Shown piece by piece: positions 7,798-15,573 of a stretch of 33,221 bases of DNA. The notes beneath the pieces are model-generated. The model made no database searches and was not told where the DNA came from. It worked only from the letters and a program-made list of their open reading frames with translations. The stretch comes from Clostridiales bacterium. Lineage in GTDB: Bacteria; Bacillota; Clostridia; Christensenellales; CAG-138. Positions within the stretch are counted from its first letter, which is position 1. Each line of letters begins with the position of its first letter. Location of the stretch: the NCBI GenBank assembly GCA_012517905.1, contig JAAYUE010000064.1:1-33221 (forward strand), in the 5' to 3' direction. A program made the position numbers and the translations under genes.

Positions 7798-8964
7798 ATG
7801 CTTCTTCTCAAAAACGGACTGATCCATACCATGACGCAGGACGCGTTTGCCGGAGATCTCCTCATCGACAACGGTAAGATCGCCGCCGTCGGCGCATCCC
7901 TTTCGGCGGACGGCGCGGAAGTGATCGACCTCGGCGGGTGCTTCGTCCTGCCCGGCCTCATCGACGCGCACTGCCACATCGGCATGTGGGAGGACGGCAT
8001 GGGCGACGAAGGCGCGGACGGAAACGAGATGACCGATCCCGTCACGCCGGAGCTGCGCGCGGTGGACGGTCTCAACCCGTTCGATCCGTGTTTTCAGGAG
8101 GCACGCGACGCGGGCGTGACCACCGTCGTCACCGGCCCGGGCAGCGCAAACGTCATCGGCGGCCAGTTCGCCGCGCTCAAGACCTGCGGCCGCAGCATCG
8201 AAGCAATGACGCTGCGCGACCCCGTCGCCATGAAGGCCGCGACGGGCGAGAACCCGAAGGCCGTCTACAGCGAAAAGAAGGTCGCGCCGACCACGCGCAT
8301 GGCCATCGCCTCGTTGTTTCGCTCCACCATGACCGACGCAATCGAATATCAGAAAGGCATAGCCAAGGAGGACGACAAACCGGACCGGGACATCGCCATG
8401 GACGCGCTCTTGCCGGTGATCAACCGCGAACTGACCGTGAAGATCCACGCGCACCGCGCGGACGACATCCTCACCGCGCTCCGCCTTGCCAAAGAGTTCA
8501 ACCTCCGGGTGACCATAGACCACTGCACGGAGGGGTATCTGATCACGGACGTGCTCAAGGACCGGTTGATCGAACAGGGCGCAGGCATCATCATAGGGCC
8601 CCTGCTTTCGGAGCGCAGCAAGATCGAGCTGAAAAACCTCAGCTTCTCCGCGCCGCGCATCCTCGAGGAAGCGGGCATCAAATTCGCCATGATGACCGAC
8701 CATCCGGTCATTCCGATACAGTTTCTGCCCGTGCAGGCCGGGCTCGCCGTCCGCGAAGGGCTCAGCGAGGAGACGGCGTTTCGCTCGATCACGCGGCATG
8801 CCGCCGAAATCGTCGGCATCGACGACCGCGTCGGCACGCTGGAAGCGGGCAAGGACGCGGATGTCGCCGTGTTCGACGGACACCCGTTCGATTTTCGCAC
8901 GCACTGCGTCCTCACGCTGATCAACGGCGCCGTCGTGCACGATTCGCTCAAGCGGGAGGCGTAA
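7798..8964 (+). CDS. Metal-dependent amidohydrolase (imidazolonepropionase-like)
   Basis: A 388-residue cytoplasmic member of the amidohydrolase superfamily. Metal-ligand motifs of the TIM barrel are in place: H58 and H60 (DAHCH), H217/H219 (KIHAHRADD), H242 (DHCTEGY) and D301 (MMTDHPV). The N- and C-terminal strands (LIDNGKIAAVG ... GKDADVAVFDGHPFD) form the usual beta-sandwich. Family members hydrolyse cyclic or peptide amide bonds; the substrate cannot be named here. The start is the ATG at 7798 with CAGGAGG 5 nt upstream; an upstream in-frame ATG at 7744 has no ribosome-binding site. It is followed 4 bp later by alr, so the two are co-transcribed, which may hint at amino acid or peptide metabolism. 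Confidence 0.88.
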   Translation: MLLLKNGLIHTMTQDAFAGDLLIDNGKIAAVGASLSADGAEVIDLGGCFVLPGLIDAHCHIGMWEDGMGDEGADGNEMTDPVTPELRAVDGLNPFDPCFQEARDAGVTTVVTGPGSANVIGGQFAALKTCGRSIEAMTLRDPVAMKAATGENPKAVYSEKKVAPTTRMAIASLFRSTMTDAIEYQKGIAKEDDKPDRDIAMDALLPVINRELTVKIHAHRADDILTALRLAKEFNLRVTIDHCTEGYLITDVLKDRLIEQGAGIIIGPLLSERSKIELKNLSFSAPRILEEAGIKFAMMTDHPVIPIQFLPVQAGLAVREGLSEETAFRSITRHAAEIVGIDDRVGTLEAGKDADVAVFDGHPFDFRTHCVLTLINGAVVHDSLKREA

Positions 8965-8968
8965 CGAC

Positions 8969-10084
8969 ATGCGCTCGACCTATGCATCGATTTCGCTTGC
9001 CAGCATCCAGCACAACATTTCGCTGATCCGCTCGCGCCTCAACCCCGAGACGAAATACCTCGCCGTGGTCAAAGCCAACGCCTACGGACACGGTATGGAG
9101 GCGGTCGCCAACTGCGCGCTCGAGAGCGGTGCGGCGTATCTCGGCGTCGCGTTTGCCGAAGAGGGCGTGCGCCTGCGGCTGGCGGGCATCACGGCCCCGA
9201 TTCTGCTGCTCGGCGCGACGGACGAAGACCACATGGACGACGTGATCCGCCACAGCCTGATGCCGACGGTATTCACGCTGGAAACGCTGCAGCTGCTGCA
9301 GTCCCACGCGGCGAAGCTCGGCATGTCCTGCCGCGTGCACATCAAGGCGGACACGGGCATGAACCGCATCGGCTTTACGAGCGAGGCGACGTTCACCGAG
9401 GCAGTCCTGCTGCTCAAGCGCAGCCCGAACCTCGTGCTCGACGGGCTCTTTACGCACTTTGCGGTGTCGGAGTTGGAGGACACGTCCTTTACTTTGCAGC
9501 AGGCGGAGCGCTTTCGCCGCTATGTGCAGATTGCCCGGGACAACGGCCTGCATCCCCTTCTGCATGCAAGCAACAGCGCGGCGGCGCTGCACATTTCCGA
9601 AGCGCAGTTCGACATGGTGCGCGGCGGCATCGCCATGTACGGTTGTCACCCCGCGGGGCATGCGGTGGAAGGCATCGATCTGCATCCCGTGCTGAGCTGG
9701 CACGCTTATATGACCCACATCAAGACCATTCCCGCCGGCGAAGGCGTCAGCTATGGCCTGAAGTTCGTCACGCCCTGCGATATGCTCGTCGGCACCGTCG
9801 CGGTCGGCTACGGAGACGGCTATAAGCGCTGTCTCTCCGGCAATGTGGACGTGCTCGTGCGCGGAAAGCGCGCGCGCCAGATCGGCACCATCTGCATGGA
9901 CCAGATGATGATCGACCTGACGAACGTGCCGGACGCAGAGGTCGGCGACGACGTGGTGCTTCTCGGCGCGCAGGGGGACGACGAGATTACGGCGGACGAG
10001 CTGGCCGACAAGGCCGGCACGATCAGCTACGAAATCCTGTTGAGCATTTCCGAACGCGTGCCGCGCGTCTACACCAGAGACTGA
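8969..10084 (+). CDS. alr: Alanine racemase
   Basis: A 371-residue PLP enzyme that interconverts L- and D-alanine for peptidoglycan. The PLP lysine is K35 in VVKANAYGHG and the opposing catalytic tyrosine is Y262 in GVSYGLKF; the C-terminal beta domain carries TICMDQMMIDLT. Length and motif order are normal. The ATG at 8969 has GGGAGG 9 nt upstream, within the end of the amidohydrolase gene, suggesting coupled translation. It is convergent with the NAD(P)HX repair gene, and a shared terminator separates them. Proximity of alr to the nnr gene is common in Firmicutes. Confidence 0.96.
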   Translation: MRSTYASISLASIQHNISLIRSRLNPETKYLAVVKANAYGHGMEAVANCALESGAAYLGVAFAEEGVRLRLAGITAPILLLGATDEDHMDDVIRHSLMPTVFTLETLQLLQSHAAKLGMSCRVHIKADTGMNRIGFTSEATFTEAVLLLKRSPNLVLDGLFTHFAVSELEDTSFTLQQAERFRRYVQIARDNGLHPLLHASNSAAALHISEAQFDMVRGGIAMYGCHPAGHAVEGIDLHPVLSWHAYMTHIKTIPAGEGVSYGLKFVTPCDMLVGTVAVGYGDGYKRCLSGNVDVLVRGKRARQIGTICMDQMMIDLTNVPDAEVGDDVVLLGAQGDDEITADELADKAGTISYEILLSISERVPRVYTRD

Positions 10085-10093
10085 ACGCATCGT

Positions 10094-10132
10094 AAAAAAA
10101 GCGGCGTCCGATTTTCACGGGCGCCGCTTTTT
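10094..10132. terminator. Bidirectional terminator between alr and nnr
   Basis: An 11-bp stem (10100-10110 with 10118-10128, one G-T wobble) with a 7-nt loop. It is flanked by a run of A on the left and of T on the right, so it works on both strands. Confidence 0.9.
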
Positions 10133-10141
10133 GCTGTCCGT

Positions 10142-11632
10142 TTACCATCCTTCTATCGTTCGCTCGACGGCTTCGATCACGTCCCGCGCGAGCAGCATGC
10201 GTTCCCTGAGCAGTTCCAGTGCTTCGTCCGCCGCGGCGCCGAGCAAATACGCCCCGCAGCACGCCGCGTCGAAGGCAGGCAAGCCCTGCGCGAGCAGCCC
10301 CGTGATCAGGCCGGAGAGCACATCCCCGCTGCCTCCTTTGGCGAGACCGGGATTTCCGCTGATATTGAGGCGGACTTCGCCTCCGCTTGAGACGCAGCTC
10401 GTCGCGCCCTTAAGCAGCACGACGCAGTTCCATTGCTGCGCATACCGCCTCGCCACGCCGATCGGGTCGGCCAGAATCGCCTCCGCGGATTCCCCGCAGA
10501 GCCGCGCCATTTCGACCGGATGCGGCGTGAGCACGACGTTTGGATGCAGCATGTCCAGCAGCTGCCTAGACTTCGCCATCTGGTTCAGCGCGTCCGCGTC
10601 CAGCACAACAGGCAGGCCGGACCGCAGCGCCGCGCGCACAAGCGGCAGGACATCCCCATCCCCCACGCCGCAGCCGATGCAGACCGCGCCGCTCTTTTCC
10701 AGCAGGCGCGCCGCCTGTTCGCAGGCCGCCGCGTCCCAGTCCGCGCCGCCGTTTGCAGCAAACGCCATCGCCTCCGGCAGGGCGGAAAACGCGGGCTTGA
10801 CCGCGCCCGGCACGGCGGCCGTCGTCAGCCCCACGCCGACGCGGAGCGCGGCTGCCGTGCTCAGCAGCGCCGCGCCGGTATACCGCGCCGAGCCGACGCA
10901 GAGCAGCGCGCGTCCGTTTTTGCCTTTGTGCGAATCCTGCGCGCGCCTTGGCAGCAGCCGCGCCGCGTCCGTCCGTTCCAGCAGAAAAACATCTCCCGCC
11001 CCGTCCGGCGGCTCATGTGAGAGCGGATGCACCGTCACCTCGCCGCAGCAGCCGCGTCCGGGAAAGAGCAGCTGTCCGCGCTTGTAAAACGCAAACGTAA
11101 CCGTCTCCGCCGCGCACACCGCACAGCCGAGGATCGCGCCGCTCGTGGCGTCCACGCCGGACGGCAGGTCGATCGCCACGATGGGCTTTCCGCTTTGATT
11201 CATGCGGTCGACCGCCTCCGCGTATTCGCCCGCCAGCGGGCGCGAAAGCCCCGTGCCGAACATCGCGTCCACAAGCACGCCGTATTGCGAAAGCAGCGCA
11301 TCGCTCAGCGCCGCCTCAAAGCGCACGCCGCAGTCCAGCGCGCGCAGATAATTTGTTTTCGCATCCCCCACGAGCCTGTCCGCGTCGGCCAGCAGCACGC
11401 CCGCGCAGCGGACGCCCCGGTTTTTGAGCATGCGCAGCAGCGCAAACCCGTCGCCGCCGTTGTTGCCACCGCCGCAGACGACGAGCGCGGCCTGATCGCC
11501 ATAGCGCTCCCGCAGCAGCGCGTCCACGCCCTGCGCCGCGCGCTCCATCCACTCGAGGCTGTCCGCCCGGCCGTCGGCGAAGCGCTCCCGTTCGTAGAGG
11601 CGCATCTCCTGCGCCGACACCACGCGTTTCAT
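10142..11632 (-). CDS. nnr: Bifunctional NAD(P)HX epimerase / ADP-dependent NAD(P)HX dehydratase
   Basis: A 496-residue fusion of two metabolite-repair enzymes. Residues 1-210 are the YjeF_N epimerase domain, with the nucleotide-binding motif GGGNNGGDG (54-62) and the catalytic stretch VDAMFGTGLSRPL. Residues 225-490 are the ribokinase-like dehydratase, ending in NPGLAKGGSGDVLSGLITG, which holds the catalytic Asp. Together they restore hydrated NADH and NADPH. Fusion in this order is the normal bacterial form. The start ATG overlaps the recX stop by 4 bp (ATGA), with GGGGGAG upstream, so expression is coupled to recX. Confidence 0.95.
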   Translation of the reverse strand: MKRVVSAQEMRLYERERFADGRADSLEWMERAAQGVDALLRERYGDQAALVVCGGGNNGGDGFALLRMLKNRGVRCAGVLLADADRLVGDAKTNYLRALDCGVRFEAALSDALLSQYGVLVDAMFGTGLSRPLAGEYAEAVDRMNQSGKPIVAIDLPSGVDATSGAILGCAVCAAETVTFAFYKRGQLLFPGRGCCGEVTVHPLSHEPPDGAGDVFLLERTDAARLLPRRAQDSHKGKNGRALLCVGSARYTGAALLSTAAALRVGVGLTTAAVPGAVKPAFSALPEAMAFAANGGADWDAAACEQAARLLEKSGAVCIGCGVGDGDVLPLVRAALRSGLPVVLDADALNQMAKSRQLLDMLHPNVVLTPHPVEMARLCGESAEAILADPIGVARRYAQQWNCVVLLKGATSCVSSGGEVRLNISGNPGLAKGGSGDVLSGLITGLLAQGLPAFDAACCGAYLLGAAADEALELLRERMLLARDVIEAVERTIEGW

Positions 11633-12132
11633 TCGTCCCGCTCCCCCGTCGCGGCCAGCAACGCCGCGCGCGCCTCGTCATAGGAGTACCCGCGCGAAAG
11701 CAGGCGCCGCAGCACCATTTCGTTTCGCTCCTGCTCGGGCAGGCGGGCATACTGGCGCGCATATTTCTCCGCAATCGCGGCGGCGCTGCGCGTCTGCGTG
11801 TCTTCGTCCACCTGCGAGAGCGCCCGCTCCACCGCCTCCGCATCCGTCTCGTGCGAAAGCAGCTGGCGGCGCAGGTGCTCGCGGCTGACGGGCTTTGTCG
11901 CAAGCCGCGTGCGCACGAAGTCTTCGGCATACGCCTCGTCGTTAAGCAGGCCGAGCTCCTTGAGCCGCTCCACGGCTTCGTAGACCTCGACCTCGCCGTA
12001 TTCGCAGGCGTCGAGGTGACGCTCCACTTCGCGCACCGTGCGCGCGCGCGCGCCGAGAAAGCGCAGCGCGCTGTCCATCGGCGTGCGCCCCGACTCGGAA
12101 CCTTTTTTCGGTTTTGACATGCTGTTTCTCAT
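11629..12132 (-). CDS. recX: RecX family regulator of RecA
   Basis: A 167-residue RecX, recognised by the helical repeats ALRFLGARARTVREVERHL and LKELGLLNDEAYAEDFVRTRLATKPVSREHLRRQL. RecX binds RecA filaments and modulates recombination and the SOS response. Two starts are possible: ATG at 12132 or ATG at 12120 (MSKPKKG); neither has a Shine-Dalgarno sequence. A TAAAAT -10-like box at 12139-12144 ends only 6 nt before the first ATG, which would put the transcription start at or next to the start codon. The last 4 bp overlap nnr. RecX is usually encoded near recA, which is not seen in this window. Confidence 0.9.
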   Translation of the reverse strand: MRNSMSKPKKGSESGRTPMDSALRFLGARARTVREVERHLDACEYGEVEVYEAVERLKELGLLNDEAYAEDFVRTRLATKPVSREHLRRQLLSHETDAEAVERALSQVDEDTQTRSAAAIAEKYARQYARLPEQERNEMVLRRLLSRGYSYDEARAALLAATGERDE

Positions 12133-12327
12133 GCGCCCATTTTAACACAGATTTTCTTCGTAAAACAGCGACCCGGTTCGCATAAATTCAACCGCCGCGC
12201 CGGCGGAGCGACCGGCCGGCGTTCGCGGCGCCCGGCACAACGCGCACCGGTTGCGAAAATAAAGGAGATTTCGTGCAAAATTCTGATGAACATTCTGTAA
12301 CAATTCCGTTTCCGCCCGATTCCGGCG

Positions 12328-12356
12328 GTGCAAAAGGCATTGCAATCCGCTACAAT
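12328..12356 (+). promoter_or_regulatory. Probable promoter of the VanW-family gene
   Basis: A weak -35 GTGCAA (12328-12333), 17-bp spacer and a good -10 TACAAT (12351-12356). It gives a leader of about 95 nt before the start at 12456. The 320-bp stretch between recX and this gene holds no other recognisable feature. Confidence 0.6.
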
Positions 12357-12455
12357 AGGGAAAGATATCCGCGCAACAGATTCGCAGGATGCCGCGGCGC
12401 AGAGACAGGACGATCGCGCCCGCGAGAAAATACCGCAGTCCAGGAGGATGTTCCA

Positions 12456-14192
12456 ATGGAACAAAACCGGCCCCAGCCGAGCGAGCCGCAGCAGAACGAA
12501 CCGGAATATTCCGATGTGATTCTGGAGCCGATTCAAGATCTCGGTCTGCCGAAAAAGCCCCGGCGCAGCAGCACGCTCGCCAGCCGACGCAAAAAACGCA
12601 GGCAGCAGCAGCGCATCATCGTCGTACTCGGCGTAGTATTCGTGCTGGTGCTGTCCGCTTTTATCTACATGTTTGTGAGCAATCAGCGGCAGGCCGCCGC
12701 GGAAGCCGCGGCGCAGATCGCCGCGGAGGAAGCCGCGCGCGCCCAGCAGGAAAAAGAGCGGCAGGAGTTTGAGGCCATGGCGAACTCCACGACATTTCTG
12801 GAGGGCATCACGGTCAACGGCATCGACATTGGCGGCATGACCATGGACGAAGCGAAAGCCGCGCTCTCCGCCTCGGAGGCGAACATCACCTCCATGACCG
12901 AGATGCAGCTTGTCTACGACAACAAGCTCTATCCGCTGGACCTGACCAACATTCCCTATACGCTCAACACCGCGTCCGTGCTCTCCGAAGCCTACCGCCT
13001 CGGCAAGACGGGCGACTATACGTCCATGAAGGCCGAAGCCGAGGACGTGAAGACCAACGGACGCGAATACACCATGACGGTGAGCTATGACCTGACCGCG
13101 CTGACCGAGGGCGTCGCGCAGATCGCCGCGCAGATCGACATCCCCGCGCAGGACGCGACGGTGACCGGCATCGACGACGACACGCACGCGCTGCAGATCA
13201 AGGACGAGGTCACGGGCTTTGCGGTCGATCAGACCGCGCTGATCACGATGATTACGGACGCAATCCTCAACGGCAGCAGAACGCCGATCAGTATTCCGAT
13301 CGTCGAAACGCAGCCGTCGATTACGGCGGAGTCGCTCGCGGGACAATACGTCCTCCGCGCAAGCGCGACGACGGACTTTTCCTCCAGCCCGAGCACGCGC
13401 AAATACAACGTGCGCAAAGGCGCCGGCCTCATCAACGGGACGGTGCTCAAACCCGGGGAGACGTTCTCCACAAACGACACGCTCGGCGTGCGCAGCACCG
13501 CCAACGGCTGGAAAGAGGCGAACGCCTATGAAAGCGGCGCGGTCGTCCCGCAGGCGGGCGGCGGCGTCTGCCAGCTCTCCACCACGCTGTATAACGCCAT
13601 CGTCAAGGCCGATCTGGAGGTCGTCTTCCGCCGGAACCACTCCATGCCGGTCCACTACATCAAAGAGGGACTGGACGCGACGATCAACTCCGTCGGCAAT
13701 ATCATCGACTTCAAGTTCAAGAACAATACGTCGGGCGATATCATCGTCATCGGCTACACGACGAGCAACAACCGCCTGACCTTCGAAATCTGGGGGCTGC
13801 CGTTCGACACCGAAGAGTATGATGAAATCAAGCTCTCGAGCGAACTCGTCTCCACCTCCAGCGCGGGCGGCGACCCTGTGGAGCTTGAGGTTGCCGTCGG
13901 CACCGAAAAAGCGGACGGGTCGCTCATGGTGGCGGGCGAAACCTACGTCGCGGTCACGCCGCGAAAGGGTTACGTTTACCAGAGCTACAAGAACTACTAT
14001 AAAAACGGCTCGCTCGTGAAGAGCGAAAAACTCGCCGTCTCCACCTACAAGGCCTATCAGGGCGAAATCTGGATCTGCCCGGCGGATGAAACGCCGACGC
14101 CCGCAGCCGAGACGACGCCGGATGCGTTCACGACGACCCCGGAGGAAGTAACCCCGACCGCCGTCCCGCCAACAACGCCAGTTCCCGGTTAA
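12456..14192 (+). CDS. VanW family membrane-anchored protein with PG_binding_4-like domain
   Basis: A 578-residue protein. A basic cytoplasmic segment (RRKKRRQQQR) precedes one membrane span at about residues 53-74, then an Ala/Glu-rich stalk, a PG_binding_4-like region, and the VanW domain (about 320-450) with PGETFSTND and GGGVCQLSTTLYNA. A beta-rich segment (about 460-540) and a Thr/Pro/Glu-rich tail follow. The topology places the VanW part outside the membrane, where it probably associates with the cell wall. VanW is named from vancomycin resistance clusters, but most chromosomal copies such as this have no proven resistance role, and no vanHAX genes are here. The ATG at 12456 has GGAGG 9 nt upstream; longer upstream reading is non-coding. 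Confidence 0.88.
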   Translation: MEQNRPQPSEPQQNEPEYSDVILEPIQDLGLPKKPRRSSTLASRRKKRRQQQRIIVVLGVVFVLVLSAFIYMFVSNQRQAAAEAAAQIAAEEAARAQQEKERQEFEAMANSTTFLEGITVNGIDIGGMTMDEAKAALSASEANITSMTEMQLVYDNKLYPLDLTNIPYTLNTASVLSEAYRLGKTGDYTSMKAEAEDVKTNGREYTMTVSYDLTALTEGVAQIAAQIDIPAQDATVTGIDDDTHALQIKDEVTGFAVDQTALITMITDAILNGSRTPISIPIVETQPSITAESLAGQYVLRASATTDFSSSPSTRKYNVRKGAGLINGTVLKPGETFSTNDTLGVRSTANGWKEANAYESGAVVPQAGGGVCQLSTTLYNAIVKADLEVVFRRNHSMPVHYIKEGLDATINSVGNIIDFKFKNNTSGDIIVIGYTTSNNRLTFEIWGLPFDTEEYDEIKLSSELVSTSSAGGDPVELEVAVGTEKADGSLMVAGETYVAVTPRKGYVYQSYKNYYKNGSLVKSEKLAVSTYKAYQGEIWICPADETPTPAAETTPDAFTTTPEEVTPTAVPPTTPVPG

Positions 14193-14196
14193 ATGC

Positions 14197-14228
14197 AAAA
14201 AAGAGAAGGCAGCTGCCTTCTCTTTTTT
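14197..14228. terminator. Bidirectional terminator after the VanW-family gene
   Basis: A perfect palindrome with A-run, GAGAAGGCAG/CTGCCTTCTC, then T-run. It serves the plus-strand VanW gene and the convergent small zinc-ribbon gene. Confidence 0.9.
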
Positions 14229-14249
14229 TACCGGACGCGAGATGATTGG

Positions 14250-14450
14250 TCAGTCGTCGAACTCATGCTCCGCATCGTAGCGCTCCCGCTGGAGCAGCAT
14301 ACTCTTGAGTTGATCCGGCTCCATCGGCTTTTGCCGCGTGCCCATGCAGGCGCTGCAGGTGGCGAAACATTCCGGACAGACGCAGCGGCTGCCGAGGCCC
14401 TTTTCGTCCTGCACCATGTAGGCGCCGCAGTTTTGACAGGAACACCGCAT
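14250..14450 (-). CDS. Small cysteine-rich zinc-ribbon-like protein
   Basis: A 66-residue protein with eight cysteines at 3, 5, 8, 23, 25, 28, 32 and 35 (MRCSCQNCG, CVCPECFATCSAC), arranged as two pairs of CxC/CxxC-type knuckles likely to bind zinc. The C-terminal half is acidic and charged, ending EHEFDD. I do not recognise a named family and would not assign a function. It is a real gene by its strong AGGAGG site 7 nt before the ATG, an extended -10 box upstream (14485-14493), and a terminator just past its stop. Confidence 0.75.
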   Translation of the reverse strand: MRCSCQNCGAYMVQDEKGLGSRCVCPECFATCSACMGTRQKPMEPDQLKSMLLQRERYDAEHEFDD

Positions 14451-14484
14451 ACGATCGCCTCCTTTCGCTTTCCTTCCTGCTGTT

Positions 14485-14493
14485 ATTTTACCA
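14485..14493 (-). promoter_or_regulatory. Extended -10 promoter of the small zinc-ribbon gene
   Basis: Minus strand TGG then TAAAAT (14485-14490), the same extended -10 form as at 7731-7739. No clear -35. Confidence 0.5.
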
Positions 14494-14562
14494 CGTTTTC
14501 ACGGCCGCGGCGAGCGATATGGTTCGGCCAAAACCGCGGGCATGGCATTCGCCGCCCGGCTG

Positions 14563-14571
14563 TGCTATAAT
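14563..14571 (+). promoter_or_regulatory. Consensus extended -10 promoter immediately before the secreted protein gene
   Basis: TGC followed by a perfect TATAAT (14566-14571). The predicted start of transcription (about 14578) is only about 3 nt before the ATG at 14581, so there is no room for a ribosome-binding site. Confidence 0.7.
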
Positions 14572-14580
14572 CTCATCGAT

Positions 14581-15333
14581 ATGAAACGACACATTCCGAC
14601 AACGGCATCCGCTTTCCTCCGCCGCGCGAGCGCTCTCGCGCTCGCTTTTACGCTGCTGTTTCTCTTTTCCCCGACCGCGAGCGCGGAGGACGGCGCGTTT
14701 GTCCTCGGCGACTGCTCGGACGACGTGCAGCGCGCGGAGACGCGCCTTTCGGACCTCGGTTACGACACGGGCGTCGTCAACGGCCGCTGGGACCAAGCGG
14801 ATGCGGACGCGCTTGCCGCGTTCTGCGCCGCAAACGGCGTCTCGCCCGCCGCCGCCAACGAGCTGCTCTTTTCCAACGACGCCCTCGCCGCGTCTCAATC
14901 GACGGGCTCCGTGTTCGCCGTCGGCGCACAGGGATTTCTGCTCACCTATGGCACGCTGATGCCCTGGGACGAAGTCTCCCCCCTGCTCGAGCCTGGGCAG
15001 TCCTACAGTCTGACGAGCTGCTACACCGGCATTACGCTGCATATGGTCTGCGTCTCCCTCGGCAGCCACGCCTGGATGCGGCCGGAGCTGGACTGGGACA
15101 ACGCGACGCTGAGGGGATTTTTCAGCACCGTCAGCAGTTCGGAAAAACAGCCCGTGGTGCTCACAATCGGCGGAATTCTCGTCGCCGCCTCCATCCAGCA
15201 GGCCGCGCCGTCCATGGAAGGCGAAGCGCTTCCGGAATACGGCGTGTACTTCTCCGGTTCGCTCTCCGGAATCGACGGCATACCGGACGCGGAACACGAG
15301 GCCGTCGTGCGAATCGCCGCCAAGCAACAATAG
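14581..15333 (+). CDS. Secreted peptidoglycan-binding-like protein
   Basis: A 250-residue exported protein. A signal peptide (basic MKRH..., hydrophobic ALALAFTLLFLFS, likely cleavage after SPTASA) is followed by a PG_binding_1-like repeat (about 38-90: DDVQRAETRLSDLGYDTGVVNGRWDQADADALAAF). The C-terminal domain (about 105-248) resembles the domain paired with such repeats in clostridial proteins (pattern PW-EV--LL--G-xY, xTGxT, HA, VVLTIGGxxVAASI), but is diverged. No L,D-transpeptidase HxGC-type site is visible. Probable cell-wall location. The ATG at 14581 is chosen because the signal peptide starts there. An in-frame ATG at 14542 would lie upstream of the -10 box and add non-signal residues. 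Confidence 0.8.
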   Translation: MKRHIPTTASAFLRRASALALAFTLLFLFSPTASAEDGAFVLGDCSDDVQRAETRLSDLGYDTGVVNGRWDQADADALAAFCAANGVSPAAANELLFSNDALAASQSTGSVFAVGAQGFLLTYGTLMPWDEVSPLLEPGQSYSLTSCYTGITLHMVCVSLGSHAWMRPELDWDNATLRGFFSTVSSSEKQPVVLTIGGILVAASIQQAAPSMEGEALPEYGVYFSGSLSGIDGIPDAEHEAVVRIAAKQQ

Positions 15334-15522
15334 AAAATCCCATCCTTCGGCTATGCGGCGCAAGCCGATTCAGCGGCTCTCAATCGCCGGCAGCCCGATC
15401 CAGGACTGCAGCAGTCGCGAACCCCATCTATGAGTTGTTTCCAAATCTCTTTTGCGGCTTCGTAACGGACGCTGAATTGGATCAACCATCCACTCAAAAA
15501 CCGAGCGCTTTCCGCACCGAAC
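15334..15522. other. Non-coding stretch between convergent genes
   Basis: About 190 bp before the shared terminator. I see no gene, promoter or structured RNA; it holds only short local inverted repeats (GGCTATGCGGCGCAAGCC). Confidence 0.5.
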
Positions 15523-15561
15523 AAAAAAGCCCTGCTCCGGATTGGGAGCAGGGCTTTTTTT
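15523..15561. terminator. Bidirectional terminator
   Basis: An 11-bp perfect stem AGCCCTGCTCC (15528-15538) with its complement (15545-15555), a 6-nt loop, an A-run before and a T-run after. It ends both the plus-strand secreted-protein unit and the minus-strand Tim44-like gene. Confidence 0.92.
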
Positions 15562-15573
15562 GTTGTGTCTGCG

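Noticed and set aside
7774..8970. Open frame of about 398 codons opposite the amidohydrolase
   Set aside because: Shadow of a gene with all metal-ligand motifs on the other strand.
12456..14192. Vancomycin resistance cluster
   Set aside because: VanW-family genes are common chromosomal genes; vanH, vanA-type ligase and vanX are absent.
12129..14198. Open frame of 689 codons opposite the VanW-family gene
   Set aside because: Antisense shadow. It is Arg/Gly-rich, has no motif, and would run through the terminator and the recX promoter.
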